The notes: generated by a model not told the origin, from the sequence alone. Shown: positions 10,030 through 19,419, numbered from the stretch's first letter. The stretch: DNA of 64,000 nt from Cribrihabitans marinus (GCF_900109035.1 NZ_FNYD01000001.1:248001-312000); one strand, 5' to 3'. Made by a program: numbers and translations.

Positions 10030-10443
10030 TCAGCGCTTGCGGCGCGGTACGCCGTAGAGCTCCAGCTTGTGGCCGCGCAGCTCGTATCCCAGGCGCGCGG
10101 CGATGCGCTCCTGCAGCGCCTCGATCTCGGGGTCCACGAATTCGATCACCTCGCCGGTCTGCATGTCGATCAGGTGGTCGTGGTGGTCGCGCTCGGCATC
10201 CTCGTAGCGCGCGCGCCCGTCGCCGAATTCCAGCCGTTCCAGGATACCGGCCTCCTCGAACAGCTTGACCGTGCGGTAGACCGTGGCGATCGAGATGCCG
10301 GAATCGATGGCGGTGGCACGGGAATAGAGCTCCTCGACATCGGGGTGGTCGGCGCTGTCCTGCAGGACCTGCGCGATCACCCGGCGCTGGCCGGTCATGC
10401 GCAGCCCCTTGGCCTCACAACGGGCGATGATCGAGTCGGACAT
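10030..10443 (-). CDS. mur: Fur-family metalloregulator, Mur-type (manganese/iron)
   Basis: A 137-aa Fur-family repressor. The winged-helix region spans MTGQRRVIAQVLQDSADHPDVEELY and ISIATVYRTVKLFEEAGI (recognition helix), then the metal-binding RDHHDHLIDMQTGEVIEF and the C-terminal HKLELYGVPRRKR. It lacks the CxxC structural zinc motif of E. coli Fur and closely resembles the Mur proteins of rhizobia and Rhodobacterales, which respond mainly to Mn2+. It is convergent with the AbrB-type gene. Assignment as Mur rather than iron-Fur rests on family resemblance. Confidence 0.9.
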   Translation of the reverse strand: MSDSIIARCEAKGLRMTGQRRVIAQVLQDSADHPDVEELYSRATAIDSGISIATVYRTVKLFEEAGILERLEFGDGRARYEDAERDHHDHLIDMQTGEVIEFVDPEIEALQERIAARLGYELRGHKLELYGVPRRKR

Positions 10444-10549
10444 GGCGGCTCCCGGATCTTGCGCTTCGGCCTCCCGGTTTAATCGCTCCGCGACCGCGTT
10501 GCCACCGGGTTTTTCGCCTTGGCGGCAGGTCCGAGGTGAGGGGCGACCG

Positions 10550-11254
10550 CTAGTCCGCCGCGCGCAGGTCGGCCCAGACCGGAAGGTGGTCCGAGGCGAT
10601 ATGGGCCGGCCGCTCGGAATGCACGCCGTGGGCCGAGGCCGCCAGCCCGGCCCCGAGTGCGATGCGGTCCAGCGGTCCGACCGGCTGCGGGGCCGGAAAG
10701 CTGGGCATCGGCGGCAGGAACCGCATCTGTGGCGCCAGGTGGTCCAAAACCGGCTGGCGCGACCATTCGTTGAAATCGCCCGCCCAGACCGTCGGCAGGT
10801 CCGGCAGCCGGGCCATATCGCGGGTCAGGTGCGACACCTGCTGCTGGCGCGAGGGGCCGAACAGCCCCAGATGCAGCCCCACCACCCGAAGTCGTCCGAT
10901 CGGCGTGTCGAACTCGGCCCGCACCGCGCCGCGCGGCTCGAACCCGGGAAGGTCGTGATGCGCGGTCCCGGTCAGGCGGATCCCGCCGCCCTTCCAGATC
11001 ACCGCGTTTCCGTGCCAGCCCAGGCTGCCCGCGCCACCAAGATCGGCGATCTTCCAGCCGGCCTCGTTCAGGACGAAATGCGGCAGCGCCGCGGGACGCG
11101 GCGGAAGGCGCTTGTCGGCCTCCTGCAGGACGACGATCTGCGCCCCGAGCCGGTCCAGCACCGTCAGGATCCGGCGCGGTTGCCGCCGCAGGTCGAGGCC
11201 GACGCATTTCTGGATGTTATAGCTGGCAAGGCGCAGCGTCGATTGGCGGGGCAT
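10550..11254 (-). CDS. Endonuclease/exonuclease/phosphatase (EEP) family protein
   Basis: A 234-aa EEP-fold hydrolase. The metal and catalytic motifs are visible in order: RLASYNIQKCVG, VVLQEADKR, WHGNAVIWK, VGLHLGLFG, WAGDFNEWS and the terminal SDHLPVWADL. No signal peptide is evident, so a cytoplasmic phosphodiesterase is likely. Substrates of this branch (nucleic acid or phospholipid headgroup) cannot be told from sequence. Confidence 0.87.
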   Translation of the reverse strand: MPRQSTLRLASYNIQKCVGLDLRRQPRRILTVLDRLGAQIVVLQEADKRLPPRPAALPHFVLNEAGWKIADLGGAGSLGWHGNAVIWKGGGIRLTGTAHHDLPGFEPRGAVRAEFDTPIGRLRVVGLHLGLFGPSRQQQVSHLTRDMARLPDLPTVWAGDFNEWSRQPVLDHLAPQMRFLPPMPSFPAPQPVGPLDRIALGAGLAASAHGVHSERPAHIASDHLPVWADLRAAD

Positions 11255-11318
11255 GTCGGTCCGGGCTGAGAGCTGGAGGCCAATCTTGCCCAGCGGGCCG
11301 CAAGGCGCAAGGGCGGTT

Positions 11319-11381
11319 GGGGGGCTTTGCCCCCCGTCGCCTGCGGCGCCTCCCCCCAGGATATTTTCCGCAAGAGGAAAG
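11319..11381 (+). repeat. Intergenic GC-hairpin plus ATATTT element, copy A
   Basis: Between the EEP gene and selO a 7-bp perfect hairpin (GGGGGGC-TTT-GCCCCCC) is followed by GCGGCGCCTCCCCCCAGGAT, then ATTTT and AAGAGGAAAG. The same layout recurs on the opposite strand at 57543-57606, and a reduced form at 24672-24699. This resembles dispersed intergenic elements I know from Rhodobacteraceae genomes. It may act as a bidirectional terminator for the two flanking leftward genes. Confidence 0.55.
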
Positions 11382-11383
11382 GG

Positions 11384-12802
11384 TCAGGTGCCGCAGAAGG
11401 TCGCGGCCACGATCTCGTCCTCCTTGGGGGGGCGGGTCAGGTCGGCATGCTCGGGCTGATCGTCATAGGGGCGGGCCAGTACCGCGCACAGGCGATGGAA
11501 CGGGGCTTCGTCGCCGTCGAGCGCGGCGTCGATCATCTGTTCGATCCGGTGATTGCGGGGAATGAAGGCGGGGTTCGCAGCCCGGATCCGGCCGGATGCG
11601 CCCGGCTCCTGCGCGGTGCGCGCGGCCCAGCCCTCGGCCCAGCTTTCATAGGCGGCGGGGTCGATGAACTGGTCGCGCGCGGCATCCGTGCCGAGCGCGC
11701 GGAAGGTGTTGGTGAAATCGGCCCGATTGGCGGCCATCCGGATCAGCAGATCCGCGATCAGCGCCTGGTCCCCGTCCTGCGCGTCCCGCAGGCCCAGCTT
11801 GGCGCGGAACCGCGCCAGCCATTCCGCCTGCAGCAGGTCGGGCATCGCGTGCACGATCTCGGTGGCTTCTTCGACCGCCGCCTCGCGGTCGTCCATCTGC
11901 TGGATCAGCGCGGTGGCGAACTGCGCCAGGTTCCAGACCGCGATGTCGGGCTGGTTGGAATAGGCGTAGCGGCCCGTCCGGTCGATCGAGCTGTAGACCG
12001 TGTTGGGGTGGTAGCTGTCCATGAAGGCGCAAGGACCATAGTCGATGGTCTCGCCCGAGATCGCGCAATTGTCGGTGTTCATCACCCCGTGGATGAAGCC
12101 CACCGCCATCCATTGCGCGATCAGCCGCGCCTGGGCGTCGCGAACGGCCCTGAGCAGGCCCATCGGCCCGTCGGCATCGGGATAGTGGCGCGCGATGGCA
12201 TAGGCGGTCAGACGCTTGAGGCTGGCGATGTCGCCCCGCGCGGCAAAGACCTGGAACGTGCCCACCCGCAGGTGGCTGGCCGCCACGCGGGTCAGCACCG
12301 CCCCCGGCATGGGTCCTTCGCGCAGCACCGTCTCGCCGGTTTCGACCGCGGCCAGGGCCCGGGTCGTGAGGATCCCCAGCGCGTGCATCGCCTCGGACAC
12401 CACATATTCCCGCAGGACCGGCCCCAGCCAGGCCCGCCCGTCGCCCATCCGCGAATAGGGCGTGCGGCCGGATCCCTTGAGCTGGATGTCCCGGCGGGTC
12501 CCGTCGCGGTCCACCACCTCGCCCAACAGCAATGCGCGCCCATCGCCCAGCTGCGGGTTGTACTGGCCGAACTGGTGCCCCGAATAGAGCTGCGCCAGCG
12601 GCTCAGCGCCCTCGGGAAGGGCATTGCCGGCAAAGGCCTCGGCCATGTCGGACAGCTCGCCCGGGTCGATCCGCAGCAGGCGCGCCAGGTCCTCGTTGAA
12701 GGCGATCAGGCGCGGCGCGCGGACCGGCTCGGGCCGCAATCGGGTATAGAACGCGTCCGGCAGGCGCGCATAGCTGTTGTCGAAGGGGATCGTAAGCGTC
12801 AT
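11384..12802 (-). CDS. selO: SelO family protein adenylyltransferase (YdiU)
   Basis: A 472-aa pseudokinase-fold enzyme that transfers AMP to Ser/Thr/Tyr of target proteins; in E. coli it is linked to redox homeostasis. Visible signatures are [35 protein letters not shown] (the Lys and Arg nucleotide-binding residues) and [20 protein letters not shown] (the metal-binding Asn and Asp). The protein ends TFCGT, keeping the C-terminal cysteine that replaces selenocysteine in bacterial members. ATG at 12802 gives [15 protein letters not shown], as in the family. It is divergent from the cupin gene, only 59 nt apart. Confidence 0.95.
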   Translation of the reverse strand: MTLTIPFDNSYARLPDAFYTRLRPEPVRAPRLIAFNEDLARLLRIDPGELSDMAEAFAGNALPEGAEPLAQLYSGHQFGQYNPQLGDGRALLLGEVVDRDGTRRDIQLKGSGRTPYSRMGDGRAWLGPVLREYVVSEAMHALGILTTRALAAVETGETVLREGPMPGAVLTRVAASHLRVGTFQVFAARGDIASLKRLTAYAIARHYPDADGPMGLLRAVRDAQARLIAQWMAVGFIHGVMNTDNCAISGETIDYGPCAFMDSYHPNTVYSSIDRTGRYAYSNQPDIAVWNLAQFATALIQQMDDREAAVEEATEIVHAMPDLLQAEWLARFRAKLGLRDAQDGDQALIADLLIRMAANRADFTNTFRALGTDAARDQFIDPAAYESWAEGWAARTAQEPGASGRIRAANPAFIPRNHRIEQMIDAALDGDEAPFHRLCAVLARPYDDQPEHADLTRPPKEDEIVAATFCGT

Positions 12803-12861
12803 GGGGGCAAGATATGCTGCCCGTGCGGGATTGCCAGTGCCCGCCGGCAAAGAGAGGCGCC

Positions 12862-13281
12862 ATGACCGCGCAGGAGATCATCGACCGCCTGAACCTCGCG
12901 CGACACCCCGAGGGCGGCTGGTACCGCCAGACCTGGGTTGCTGAAAACGCGGGCCGGCCGACCGGAACCTGCATCTATTTCCTGCTGGCCGAGGGCGAGC
13001 GTAGTCATTGGCATCGCGTCGATGCGACCGAGATCTGGCTCTACCACGCCGGGGCGCCGCTGGTCCTGTCGATCAGCGCGACCGACCGCGGCCCCGCAAC
13101 CGATCACATGCTGACCCCGGACCTGGACACGGGGGCGCCGCAGCTGATCGTGCCGGCGGGCCATTGGCAGGCGGCGCGCACGACCGGGGACTGGACCCTG
13201 GTCAGCTGCACGGTCTCGCCGGGGTTCCGGTTCGAGGGGTTCGACCTGGCGGAACCGGGGTTCGATATACCGAGGGGATGA
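12862..13281 (+). CDS. DUF985 cupin domain protein
   Basis: A 139-aa single-domain cupin of the DUF985 (YML079w-like) family. Signatures are [43 protein letters not shown] (cupin motif 1 with its metal-binding His pair and Glu) and [17 protein letters not shown] at the end. AGAGAGG lies 4-10 nt before the ATG. The role is unknown; members may be sugar isomerases or epimerases. It shares a short divergent promoter region with selO. Confidence 0.88.
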   Translation: MTAQEIIDRLNLARHPEGGWYRQTWVAENAGRPTGTCIYFLLAEGERSHWHRVDATEIWLYHAGAPLVLSISATDRGPATDHMLTPDLDTGAPQLIVPAGHWQAARTTGDWTLVSCTVSPGFRFEGFDLAEPGFDIPRG

Positions 13282-13367
13282 AGGACGGGATGCCGCCCGT
13301 TCGCAGAGATTGGCAGGATCGAGCCCGCAGTTCCCAATGCTGGGAGACAGATGAAGGGCTCAAGGAT

Positions 13368-14426
13368 TCATATTGCCGACCTTTGCCGACCAAGTAGCCA
13401 AACGAAGAATATCCCTCCGACCAGACCGGTCACGATGCCGATGGGCATGTCTTCTGGCGCCATGACTGTACGCGCAGCGATATCGGCCCATAAAAGGAAA
13501 ATCGCCCCGATCAAAGCGGAGCCAGGCAAAACACGGGCATAGTCGCCCCCGACCGCCATGCGCACCACGTGGGGGACCATCAGGCCTACAAAGCCGATAA
13601 TCCCTGAAAACGCGACCATGACCCCGGTAATCAGCGCGCCCACGACAAAGACAGATAACCGAAATCTGGCAACGGGGATGCCAAGTGTTGAGGCCGTTTC
13701 GTCACCCACTGTCATTGCGTTCAAGTCCTTTGCCTTGAACATGAGCCATCCGGCACAGATCAAAAGGATGACGAGGGGGTAAAGCAGTTGGCTCCACTGG
13801 GCGAGACCAAGCCCACCGAGCATCCAGAAGACGACGATGTGGGTTGCTTTGGGATCGGCAAGGAAAACCAGGACATTCGCCCCAGCCATAATGATGAAGG
13901 ATACGGCGACACCCGCCAGCACAAGGCGATCAGCGCTCATGGTATTTGCGAAACGCGATACGATCAGCACGATCGCCGTCGCGGCAAGCGCCCCGAGAAA
14001 GGCCAGCAGCGGCACGGTCAGGTGGCCCACGAACAAACCGGTGTGAAGAAGCGCGAGGATGGCACCGAATGCCCCGCCGGAGGATATCCCGAGGAGGTGT
14101 GGATCGGCCAAGGGGTTCCGCGTGACGGCCTGAAGGCTGGCCCCCACCATCGCCAATCCGGCTCCGACCATTATGGCAAGAAGGGCGCGTGGGAAACGGA
14201 TTTCCCATACGATGGCTTCGCGGCTCTGAGACCAGGTTTCTTCGATGAAGCCCGGCGCAATTCTATTGAGGATGACGCCCCAGACCGTATTCAACGGGAC
14301 CGGAACAGCCCCAACCGAAATCGCAAAGGAGAGCGAGACCAAAAGCAGGACCATTCCACCCAACAGGAAGGCCGGCATGCCACTGAAACGGTGAATGATT
14401 GCTTTGGCGCTTCGGGTCTCGGCCAT
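13368..14426 (-). CDS. btuC: Corrinoid ABC transporter permease (FecCD/BtuC family)
   Basis: A 352-aa inner-membrane permease of the type II importer family, with about ten TM helices. Family signatures are GLAMVGASLQAVTRNPLADPHLLGISSGGAFGA (around the first third) and IIGFVGLMVPHVVRMAVGGDYARVLPGSALIGA near the end. The start MAETRSAKAIIHRF lies four nt after the stop of the binding-protein gene. By family alone the cargo could be a siderophore, but the cobalamin riboswitch at the head of this operon makes a corrinoid the likely substrate. Confidence 0.9.
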   Translation of the reverse strand: MAETRSAKAIIHRFSGMPAFLLGGMVLLLVSLSFAISVGAVPVPLNTVWGVILNRIAPGFIEETWSQSREAIVWEIRFPRALLAIMVGAGLAMVGASLQAVTRNPLADPHLLGISSGGAFGAILALLHTGLFVGHLTVPLLAFLGALAATAIVLIVSRFANTMSADRLVLAGVAVSFIIMAGANVLVFLADPKATHIVVFWMLGGLGLAQWSQLLYPLVILLICAGWLMFKAKDLNAMTVGDETASTLGIPVARFRLSVFVVGALITGVMVAFSGIIGFVGLMVPHVVRMAVGGDYARVLPGSALIGAIFLLWADIAARTVMAPEDMPIGIVTGLVGGIFFVWLLGRQRSAI

Positions 14427-14430
14427 GGGA

Positions 14431-15366
14431 CTACTCGGCCCAGAAGGCTTCGGCCAAGGTCTTGATCGCCTGGATGTTCCGGGGTCCCGGCGTCGCCTCG
14501 ACATATTCCAGAGTGACAAAGCGGTCGTTCTTGACCGCCGCCAGACCCGCGAGAGCAGGGTTGGACAGGATGAACTCGCGCTTCTGTGCTGCGGTCACTT
14601 CGCCGTAGTCGATGATCACGATGACCTCCGGGTTGCGGTCCACGACCTCTTCCCATGTCACCGTCGCCCAGCTTTTTTCGAAATCGTCCAGTATGTTGAC
14701 GCCGCCGGCCGCTTCGATCAGTGCGGTCGGCATCGCGTAGCGGCCCGCCGTGAATGGCGTGTCTTCGCCGCTGTCATAGACAAACACGCGCAATGGCTCA
14801 CCGGCTTCCAGTCGGTCCGTGAAGGCCGCGAGATCTGCCCGGTAGCTCTCCACAAGTTCGGCGGCCCTGTCTTCAACGCCGAAAATCGCACCCAGGTTCG
14901 TCAAATCAGCATACATGACATCGATGCCGGCCTTCTCCCTGTCCATGATATGGGAGCAGGACTCAGTCAGCTCGTAAACCTGGATGCCAAAGGGTTCCAA
15001 TGTCTCCGGCGTGACTTCGCCGCCCACTTTCATGCCGTAATTCCACCCTGCGAAGAAGAAATCCGCATCGGCCCCGACAAGGACTTCTTTGGTTGGGTAC
15101 TGCGCCGACAATTCGGGAAGTTCCTCGACGCCTGCACGCATTTCTTCGTCAAGCGTCTTCCAGCCCGAAATACCGGTGTAGCCCACCATTCGGTCGGCAA
15201 GGCCAAGGACCAGCATCATCTCGGTCAGGTTCACGTCGTTTGAAATCGCCCGTTCCGGGGGCGCATCGAAGGTGACAGAGCGATTACAGCTTTGAACCGT
15301 TGTATCGGCAATTGCCGCACCGGCGGCGATGGCGCATACCACGGTGGTGAGAAATGCCTTCCTCAT
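14431..15366 (-). CDS. btuF: Corrinoid ABC transporter substrate-binding protein
   Basis: A 311-aa periplasmic binding protein (PF01497-type). A Sec signal peptide (RKAFLTTVVCAIAAGAAIA-D) is followed by two lobes: SNDVNLTEMMLVLGLADRMVGYTG, then VLVGADADFFFAGW, and in the C-lobe VFVYDSGEDTPFTAGRYAMPTALIEAAGG. The ATG overlaps the TGA of the ATPase gene (ATGA). The cargo assignment to B12 or a related corrinoid comes from the upstream riboswitch, not from binding residues. Confidence 0.87.
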   Translation of the reverse strand: MRKAFLTTVVCAIAAGAAIADTTVQSCNRSVTFDAPPERAISNDVNLTEMMLVLGLADRMVGYTGISGWKTLDEEMRAGVEELPELSAQYPTKEVLVGADADFFFAGWNYGMKVGGEVTPETLEPFGIQVYELTESCSHIMDREKAGIDVMYADLTNLGAIFGVEDRAAELVESYRADLAAFTDRLEAGEPLRVFVYDSGEDTPFTAGRYAMPTALIEAAGGVNILDDFEKSWATVTWEEVVDRNPEVIVIIDYGEVTAAQKREFILSNPALAGLAAVKNDRFVTLEYVEATPGPRNIQAIKTLAEAFWAE

Positions 15367-16163
15367 GAGTGCGATCCTTGTTTCTGAAGATGGAATGTGA
15401 GGTGATCGGTGTTGCTGAGCGAAAGCTGCTCCTTGCGGGCAACGATCTGAAAAGCGTCAGAGACAGCGACCTCGGACAGCACCTTGGCGGGAGGGCCAAA
15501 CCCGACAGCATGGCCGGAATGAAGGAGCAAGACGTCGTCACAGACACCAGCAGCCAGGTTCAGGTCATGCAGGGAAGTGACGATTGTCAGCGGCAGGCTT
15601 CGGATCAGGTCCAACACCTCAAGTTGGTGACGAATATCGAGGTGGTTGGTCGGCTCGTCGAGAATCAGAAGCCGCGGCTCTTGGGCGAGCGCACGAGCCA
15701 CCATAACCCGTTGGCGTTCGCCGCCAGACAAGGTACCCAGATGGCGGCCAACCAGCCCCCGCAGTTCGAGCCGGTCCAAGGCGTCTTCGACAATGACTTT
15801 GTCTCGGGAACCAGTGGCCCCGCCGATACCACGCCGGTGCGGCGTCCGACCCAGGGCCACGATCTCCCCGACTGTAAGGGCAAAGTCACTGGGTTGTTCC
15901 TGCAAGACAGCGGCAACCCGCCGGGCTACGGCCTGGGCCGACAGGCTCCAGATATCATCGCCATCAATGCGGACGGTGCCGGTTGTCGGCCGGTAGAACC
16001 GGTAGAGCAAACGCAGTAGTGTGGTCTTTCCTGCCCCGTTGGGACCGACGATTCCCAGGACACGCCCAGTGTCCAGCGAAAAGCTGGTTGAGTGCAGAAG
16101 CGTGGCCGCACCACGATCCGACGACCAGGAAAGATCTTCTACTGAGAGCTTGGCCGCTTTCAT
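15363..16163 (-). CDS. btuD: Corrinoid ABC transporter ATP-binding protein
   Basis: A 266-aa ABC ATPase of the FepC/BtuD class. It has the Walker A motif GPNGAGKTT, Q-loop VLQEQPSDFAL, signature LSGGERQRVMVARAL, Walker B LLILDEPTNHLD and a switch histidine in TSLHDLNLAA. Its ATG overlaps by four bases the stop of the 38-codon CxxC gene upstream, and its stop overlaps the btuF start, so the whole unit is translationally coupled. Codon use here is less GC-biased than in the flanking housekeeping genes. Confidence 0.92.
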   Translation of the reverse strand: MKAAKLSVEDLSWSSDRGAATLLHSTSFSLDTGRVLGIVGPNGAGKTTLLRLLYRFYRPTTGTVRIDGDDIWSLSAQAVARRVAAVLQEQPSDFALTVGEIVALGRTPHRRGIGGATGSRDKVIVEDALDRLELRGLVGRHLGTLSGGERQRVMVARALAQEPRLLILDEPTNHLDIRHQLEVLDLIRSLPLTIVTSLHDLNLAAGVCDDVLLLHSGHAVGFGPPAKVLSEVAVSDAFQIVARKEQLSLSNTDHLTFHLQKQGSHS

Positions 16164-16276
16164 GAGGCGAGGTCCCCTGCAATCGCCAGCCGAAGCTTGT
16201 CGATCAGTTCACGGCCGGGGCGACACTCGGTACCTTTGTGCCGACAGGATGTGCAAACTGTAATGCGATGGTCCAT
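16160..16276 (-). CDS. 38-aa CxxC mini-protein, DUF1636-like N-terminal fragment
   Basis: A very short gene leading the btu operon. The translation starts MDHRITVCTSCRHKGTEC and ends RPGRELIDKLRLAIAGDLAS; Cys8, Cys11 and Cys18 could bind a metal. A strong GGAGGG ribosome-binding site lies four nt before the ATG, and the TGA overlaps the btuD ATG (ATGA), both supporting real translation. ITVCxxC...PGxxL resembles the start of DUF1636 metal-binding proteins, which are often found behind cobalamin riboswitches, but those run to about 120 aa; here the second cysteine cluster is absent. It is either a truncated relic kept as a leader or a genuine mini-protein. Confidence 0.7.
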   Translation of the reverse strand: MDHRITVCTSCRHKGTECRPGRELIDKLRLAIAGDLAS

Positions 16277-16280
16277 CGGA

Positions 16281-16306
16281 CCCTCCGTCTCTCAAACGAG
16301 GGAAGG
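16281..16306 (-). promoter_or_regulatory. Ribosome-binding-site-sequestering hairpin (riboswitch expression platform)
   Basis: On the minus strand CCTTCCCTC is followed, eight bases later, by GACGGAGGG, which contains the GGAGGG ribosome-binding site of the 38-codon gene. CCCTC can pair with GAGGG (or CCTTCC with GGAGGG by a shifted register), which would hide the site. This fits translational control by the cobalamin riboswitch located about 100 nt upstream. The pairing is inferred from sequence only. Confidence 0.55.
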
Positions 16307-16407
16307 ACGAACCATGTGGTTGGGGCCGAGACCGCTTTGCCAACTTATGCTCCTGACCAGGCACCCCGCCTGCATCGTGTTGAAATGCCAATGATGCTCG
16401 CGCACCG

Positions 16408-16606
16408 GTGATGGCAGGTCTCCTGACTCGCGGGTCGATGCTTCCCCAAACCTTCCCGGACGTGGTGTCCAGTGGTTCGTATCGGGGTCGCTCGCCGCTC
16501 ACAGTTGCGGGGGCAGTCACGGATTTGGTGCCTGCTGGCTGCGCCGCACCGTGTTCCCTTTTCATCTCGTCAGCGCATCGGGCGTCCGAGAACCATCGGC
16601 GATGAA
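16408..16606 (-). ncRNA. Cobalamin riboswitch (AdoCbl class)
   Basis: Read on the minus strand, this leader contains the hallmark conserved blocks of a B12 riboswitch in order: a GATGGTT-type 5' segment, AAAGGGAACACGGTG, the core CTGCCCCCGCAACTGTGAG followed by CGGCGAGCG, the CCACTGG box, GGGAAGG, and the 3' closing block GAGTCAGGAGACCTGCCATC. It sits directly upstream of the mini-gene and btuD-btuF-btuC and should repress them when adenosylcobalamin is abundant. The exact ends are approximate. Confidence 0.95.
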
Positions 16607-16622
16607 AAGACATCAAATCCAA

Positions 16623-16740
16623 TCTGCGGTCAATGACTGGAACTCAATAAGATGCCGACATTGGGATTGATGGACGCGATGGCGTCTTCGCCCCGCTTTG
16701 CCGCCATTTCCGCCGCCCGGCATTGCCACGGCGGCAAGGC
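16623..16740. other. Gap between riboswitch leader and anmK
   Basis: This short stretch should hold the promoter of the btu leader (reading left) and the 3' end of the anmK transcript. I see no gene or clear hairpin with a T-tract. Confidence 0.4.
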
Positions 16741-17862
16741 CTACCCGGCCGCGTCCATCTGCGGCACGCTCACCGTTCCGCCACCCACCAGCGCCCGCAC
16801 GCCGGTCGTGCCCGGGCAGGATGTCGGCAGCCCGCGCGCCACGCGGACCGCGAGATAGGCAAAGGCCTGCGCCTCGAGCATGTCGCCGTCGAGACCGACG
16901 CTTTCGACCGGCTCCACCGGGCAGTCGAGCGAGACGCGCAGCATCTCCATCAGAACCGGATTCATGCGTCCGCCGCCGGTGACCAGCACGCGGTCGGGCT
17001 GTGACGGGCAATGCGCCATGCCCTGCGCCACCGCGGCGGCGATCATCGCGGTGAGCGTCGCCACCGCATCGGCATCGCCCAGTTCCGAGACCAGCCCGAT
17101 CATCTCGGCGAAATCGTTGCGGTCGAGCGACTTGGGCGGGATGCGGGTGAAATAGGGCTCGTCCAGGAACAGCTCCAGTGCGCCGGTCTCGACCTTGCCG
17201 CGCAGCGCAAGCGCGCCGCCCTCGTCCATCGGCAGGCCCAGCCGTTCGAGCATCAGGTCGTTGATCGGCGCATTGGCCGGGCCGGTGTCGAAGGCCAGAA
17301 GCGCGCCTTCGGCCTCGGGGCGATCGAAGGAAGAATCCACATAGGTCAGGTTGCCGACGCCGCCCAGGTTGAGAAAGGCCAGCGGCGCGTCGGCCCCGAT
17401 CCAGCGCGCGCAGGCATGGTGAAAGAACGGCGCCAGCGGGGCCCCCTCGCCGCCCATCGCCACGTCGTCGCTGCGGAAATCCCAGACCACCGGCACGCCC
17501 AGACCCTGCGCCAGGGCGGAGCCGTCGCCCACCTGCAACGTGCCGCGGTTGCGCGGATCATGGGCCAGGGTCTGGCCGTGAAAACCCACCAGATCGACCC
17601 CTTCGAACCCGGCCAGAACCTGAGCATGGGCCTCTGTCACGACCCGTGACGCCTCTGCGACCGCCGGCCCCTGCCACCGGCCCAGGGCCGCGCGCAGGAT
17701 CGCGCGTTCCGCCTCGGGATAGGGACGATAGGCGGTCTTGCCGAACCCGGTGATGACATCGCCGTCGGTCTCGACCACTGCCGCGTCGACACCGTCCAGC
17801 GACGTGCCCGACATCGCCCCCAGCGCCCGCACCGGCCCTGCCCGGCTGATGGCCTTATTCAT
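16741..17862 (-). CDS. anmK: Anhydro-N-acetylmuramic acid kinase
   Basis: A 373-aa sugar kinase that phosphorylates and opens 1,6-anhydro-MurNAc to MurNAc-6-P in cell-wall recycling. Signatures are [60 protein letters not shown] and [17 protein letters not shown]. The ATG at 17862 (MNKAISRAG) is preceded by GAAGGGAAAGG and preferred to a TTG six codons upstream. It is divergent from tyrS with 62 nt between the starts. Another recycling enzyme, nagZ, lies at 33.3 kb. Confidence 0.95.
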   Translation of the reverse strand: MNKAISRAGPVRALGAMSGTSLDGVDAAVVETDGDVITGFGKTAYRPYPEAERAILRAALGRWQGPAVAEASRVVTEAHAQVLAGFEGVDLVGFHGQTLAHDPRNRGTLQVGDGSALAQGLGVPVVWDFRSDDVAMGGEGAPLAPFFHHACARWIGADAPLAFLNLGGVGNLTYVDSSFDRPEAEGALLAFDTGPANAPINDLMLERLGLPMDEGGALALRGKVETGALELFLDEPYFTRIPPKSLDRNDFAEMIGLVSELGDADAVATLTAMIAAAVAQGMAHCPSQPDRVLVTGGGRMNPVLMEMLRVSLDCPVEPVESVGLDGDMLEAQAFAYLAVRVARGLPTSCPGTTGVRALVGGGTVSVPQMDAAG

Positions 17863-17924
17863 GGCCTTTCCCTTCGCCAAACTGCCGCCTATACATGCCC
17901 CGCAATTCCAACCCGAGGCAAGAC

Positions 17925-19175
17925 ATGACCTACCACCCCAAATCGGATTTCATCGCGGTGATGATGGAGCGCGGCTTTCTCGCCGACTGCACCGATTACC
18001 AGGGCCTCGACGAGGCGCTGATCTCGGGGGTGCGGACCGCCTATATCGGCTATGACGCCACCGCGCAGTCGCTGCATGTGGGTCACCTGCTGAACATCAT
18101 GGTGCTGCGCTGGCTGCAGAAGACCGGGCACAAGCCGATCACGCTGATGGGCGGCGGCACCACCAAGGTGGGCGATCCCTCGTTCCGCTCGGACGAGCGC
18201 CCCCTGCTGGGGCCCGAGCAGATCGACGCCAACATCGCCGGCATGAAGCAGGTCTTCGCCAAGTATCTGAGCTATGGCGAGGGCGAGACCGACGCGCTGA
18301 TGCTCAACAACGCCGAATGGCTGGACGATCTGAACTATCTCGAGTTCCTGCGCGACATCGGGCGGCATTTCTCGGTCAACCGGATGCTGTCGTTTGAATC
18401 GGTGAAGTCCCGGCTCGACCGCGAGCAGTCCTTGTCGTTCCTCGAATTCAACTACATGATCCTGCAAGCCTATGACTTCCTGGAGCTGAACCGCCGTTAC
18501 GGCTGCATCCTGCAGATGGGCGGGTCGGACCAGTGGGGCAATATCGTCAACGGGGTCGACCTGACCCGGCGGGTGCTGGATCACGAGATCTATGGGCTGA
18601 CCACGCCGCTTCTGACCACCAGCGACGGGCGCAAGATGGGCAAATCCGCCGGCGGCGCCGTGTGGCTGAACGACGCGATGCTGAGCCCCTACGAGTTCTG
18701 GCAGTTCTGGCGCAACACGACCGATGCCGATGTGGGCCGGTTCCTCAAGCTCTATACCGAGCTGCCTGTGGACGAATGCGACCGGCTGGGCGCGCTGGCA
18801 GGCTCCGAGATCAACGCGGCCAAGATCCGGCTGGCCAACGAGGTCACCACGCTTTTGCACGGGGCCGAGGCCGCCGCGACAGCCGAGGCCACGGCGCGCG
18901 AGGTGTTCGAAAAGGGCGGCGTCGGCGACGACCTGCCGACGCTGACGCTCAGCGCCGACGAGCTGGGCGACGGCATGTCGGTGGTGCAGCTGATCGTCCG
19001 CTCGGGTCTGGCGAAATCCGGCAAGGAGGCCAAGCGCCTGATCGCCGAGAACGGCGCGCGAATGGACGACGCGCCGCTGACCGATGCCGGGCTGATGATC
19101 GACGCGGGCAAGCTCTCCTCGCCGATCAAGCTGAGCGCGGGAAAGAAGCGGCACGCGCTCGTGCAGCTGGGGTAG
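17925..19175 (+). CDS. tyrS: Tyrosine--tRNA ligase
   Basis: A 416-aa class I aminoacyl-tRNA synthetase. The HIGH-type motif is HVGH at residues 51-54, the Tyr-binding region includes [12 protein letters not shown] and [15 protein letters not shown], and the KMSKS-type motif is KMGKS. The C-terminal S4-like RNA-binding domain follows ([21 protein letters not shown]). ATG at 17925 gives MTYHPKSDF with GAGGCAAG just upstream; an in-frame ATG ten codons earlier lacks a site and homology. Confidence 0.97.
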   Translation: MTYHPKSDFIAVMMERGFLADCTDYQGLDEALISGVRTAYIGYDATAQSLHVGHLLNIMVLRWLQKTGHKPITLMGGGTTKVGDPSFRSDERPLLGPEQIDANIAGMKQVFAKYLSYGEGETDALMLNNAEWLDDLNYLEFLRDIGRHFSVNRMLSFESVKSRLDREQSLSFLEFNYMILQAYDFLELNRRYGCILQMGGSDQWGNIVNGVDLTRRVLDHEIYGLTTPLLTTSDGRKMGKSAGGAVWLNDAMLSPYEFWQFWRNTTDADVGRFLKLYTELPVDECDRLGALAGSEINAAKIRLANEVTTLLHGAEAAATAEATAREVFEKGGVGDDLPTLTLSADELGDGMSVVQLIVRSGLAKSGKEAKRLIAENGARMDDAPLTDAGLMIDAGKLSSPIKLSAGKKRHALVQLG

Positions 19176-19207
19176 TCATCGCGCTCCCGTCTGGAACGAA
19201 ACAAACA

Positions 19208-19233
19208 GCCACCTGAGCGGTGGCCGCTTTTTC
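19208..19233 (+). terminator. Rho-independent terminator of tyrS
   Basis: A perfect 6-bp GC-rich stem (GCCACC / GGTGGC) with a 5-nt loop is followed within three bases by TTTTT. It begins 33 nt after the tyrS stop and is the clearest intrinsic terminator in the window. Confidence 0.8.
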
Positions 19234-19419
19234 TGGCGAGACAAGGGTCCGAGGAAAACGCGCGGGTTATCCAGTTTGCGATAGGTCGGGTTTGCGGACA
19301 ATGCAGTCCTTGCGTGCTGTTCAAGATAAATCCGTCAGATCACAGAGATTATTGTTTGTTTAAAACTATTTTGCAAGGTTTGCTAAAGCTAAGCTCAGTG
19401 CCCTAAAGGTTCAAAGAGG

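Noticed and set aside
13282-13367. Possible intrinsic terminator between the cupin gene and btuC
   Set aside because: Only weak inverted repeats (such as TCCCA/TGGGA) without a T-tract; not enough to call.
16209-16622. A 137-codon leftward frame through the riboswitch
   Set aside because: It crosses the conserved cobalamin riboswitch blocks, so conservation there is structural. The correct small gene in this stretch is in another frame (16160-16276).
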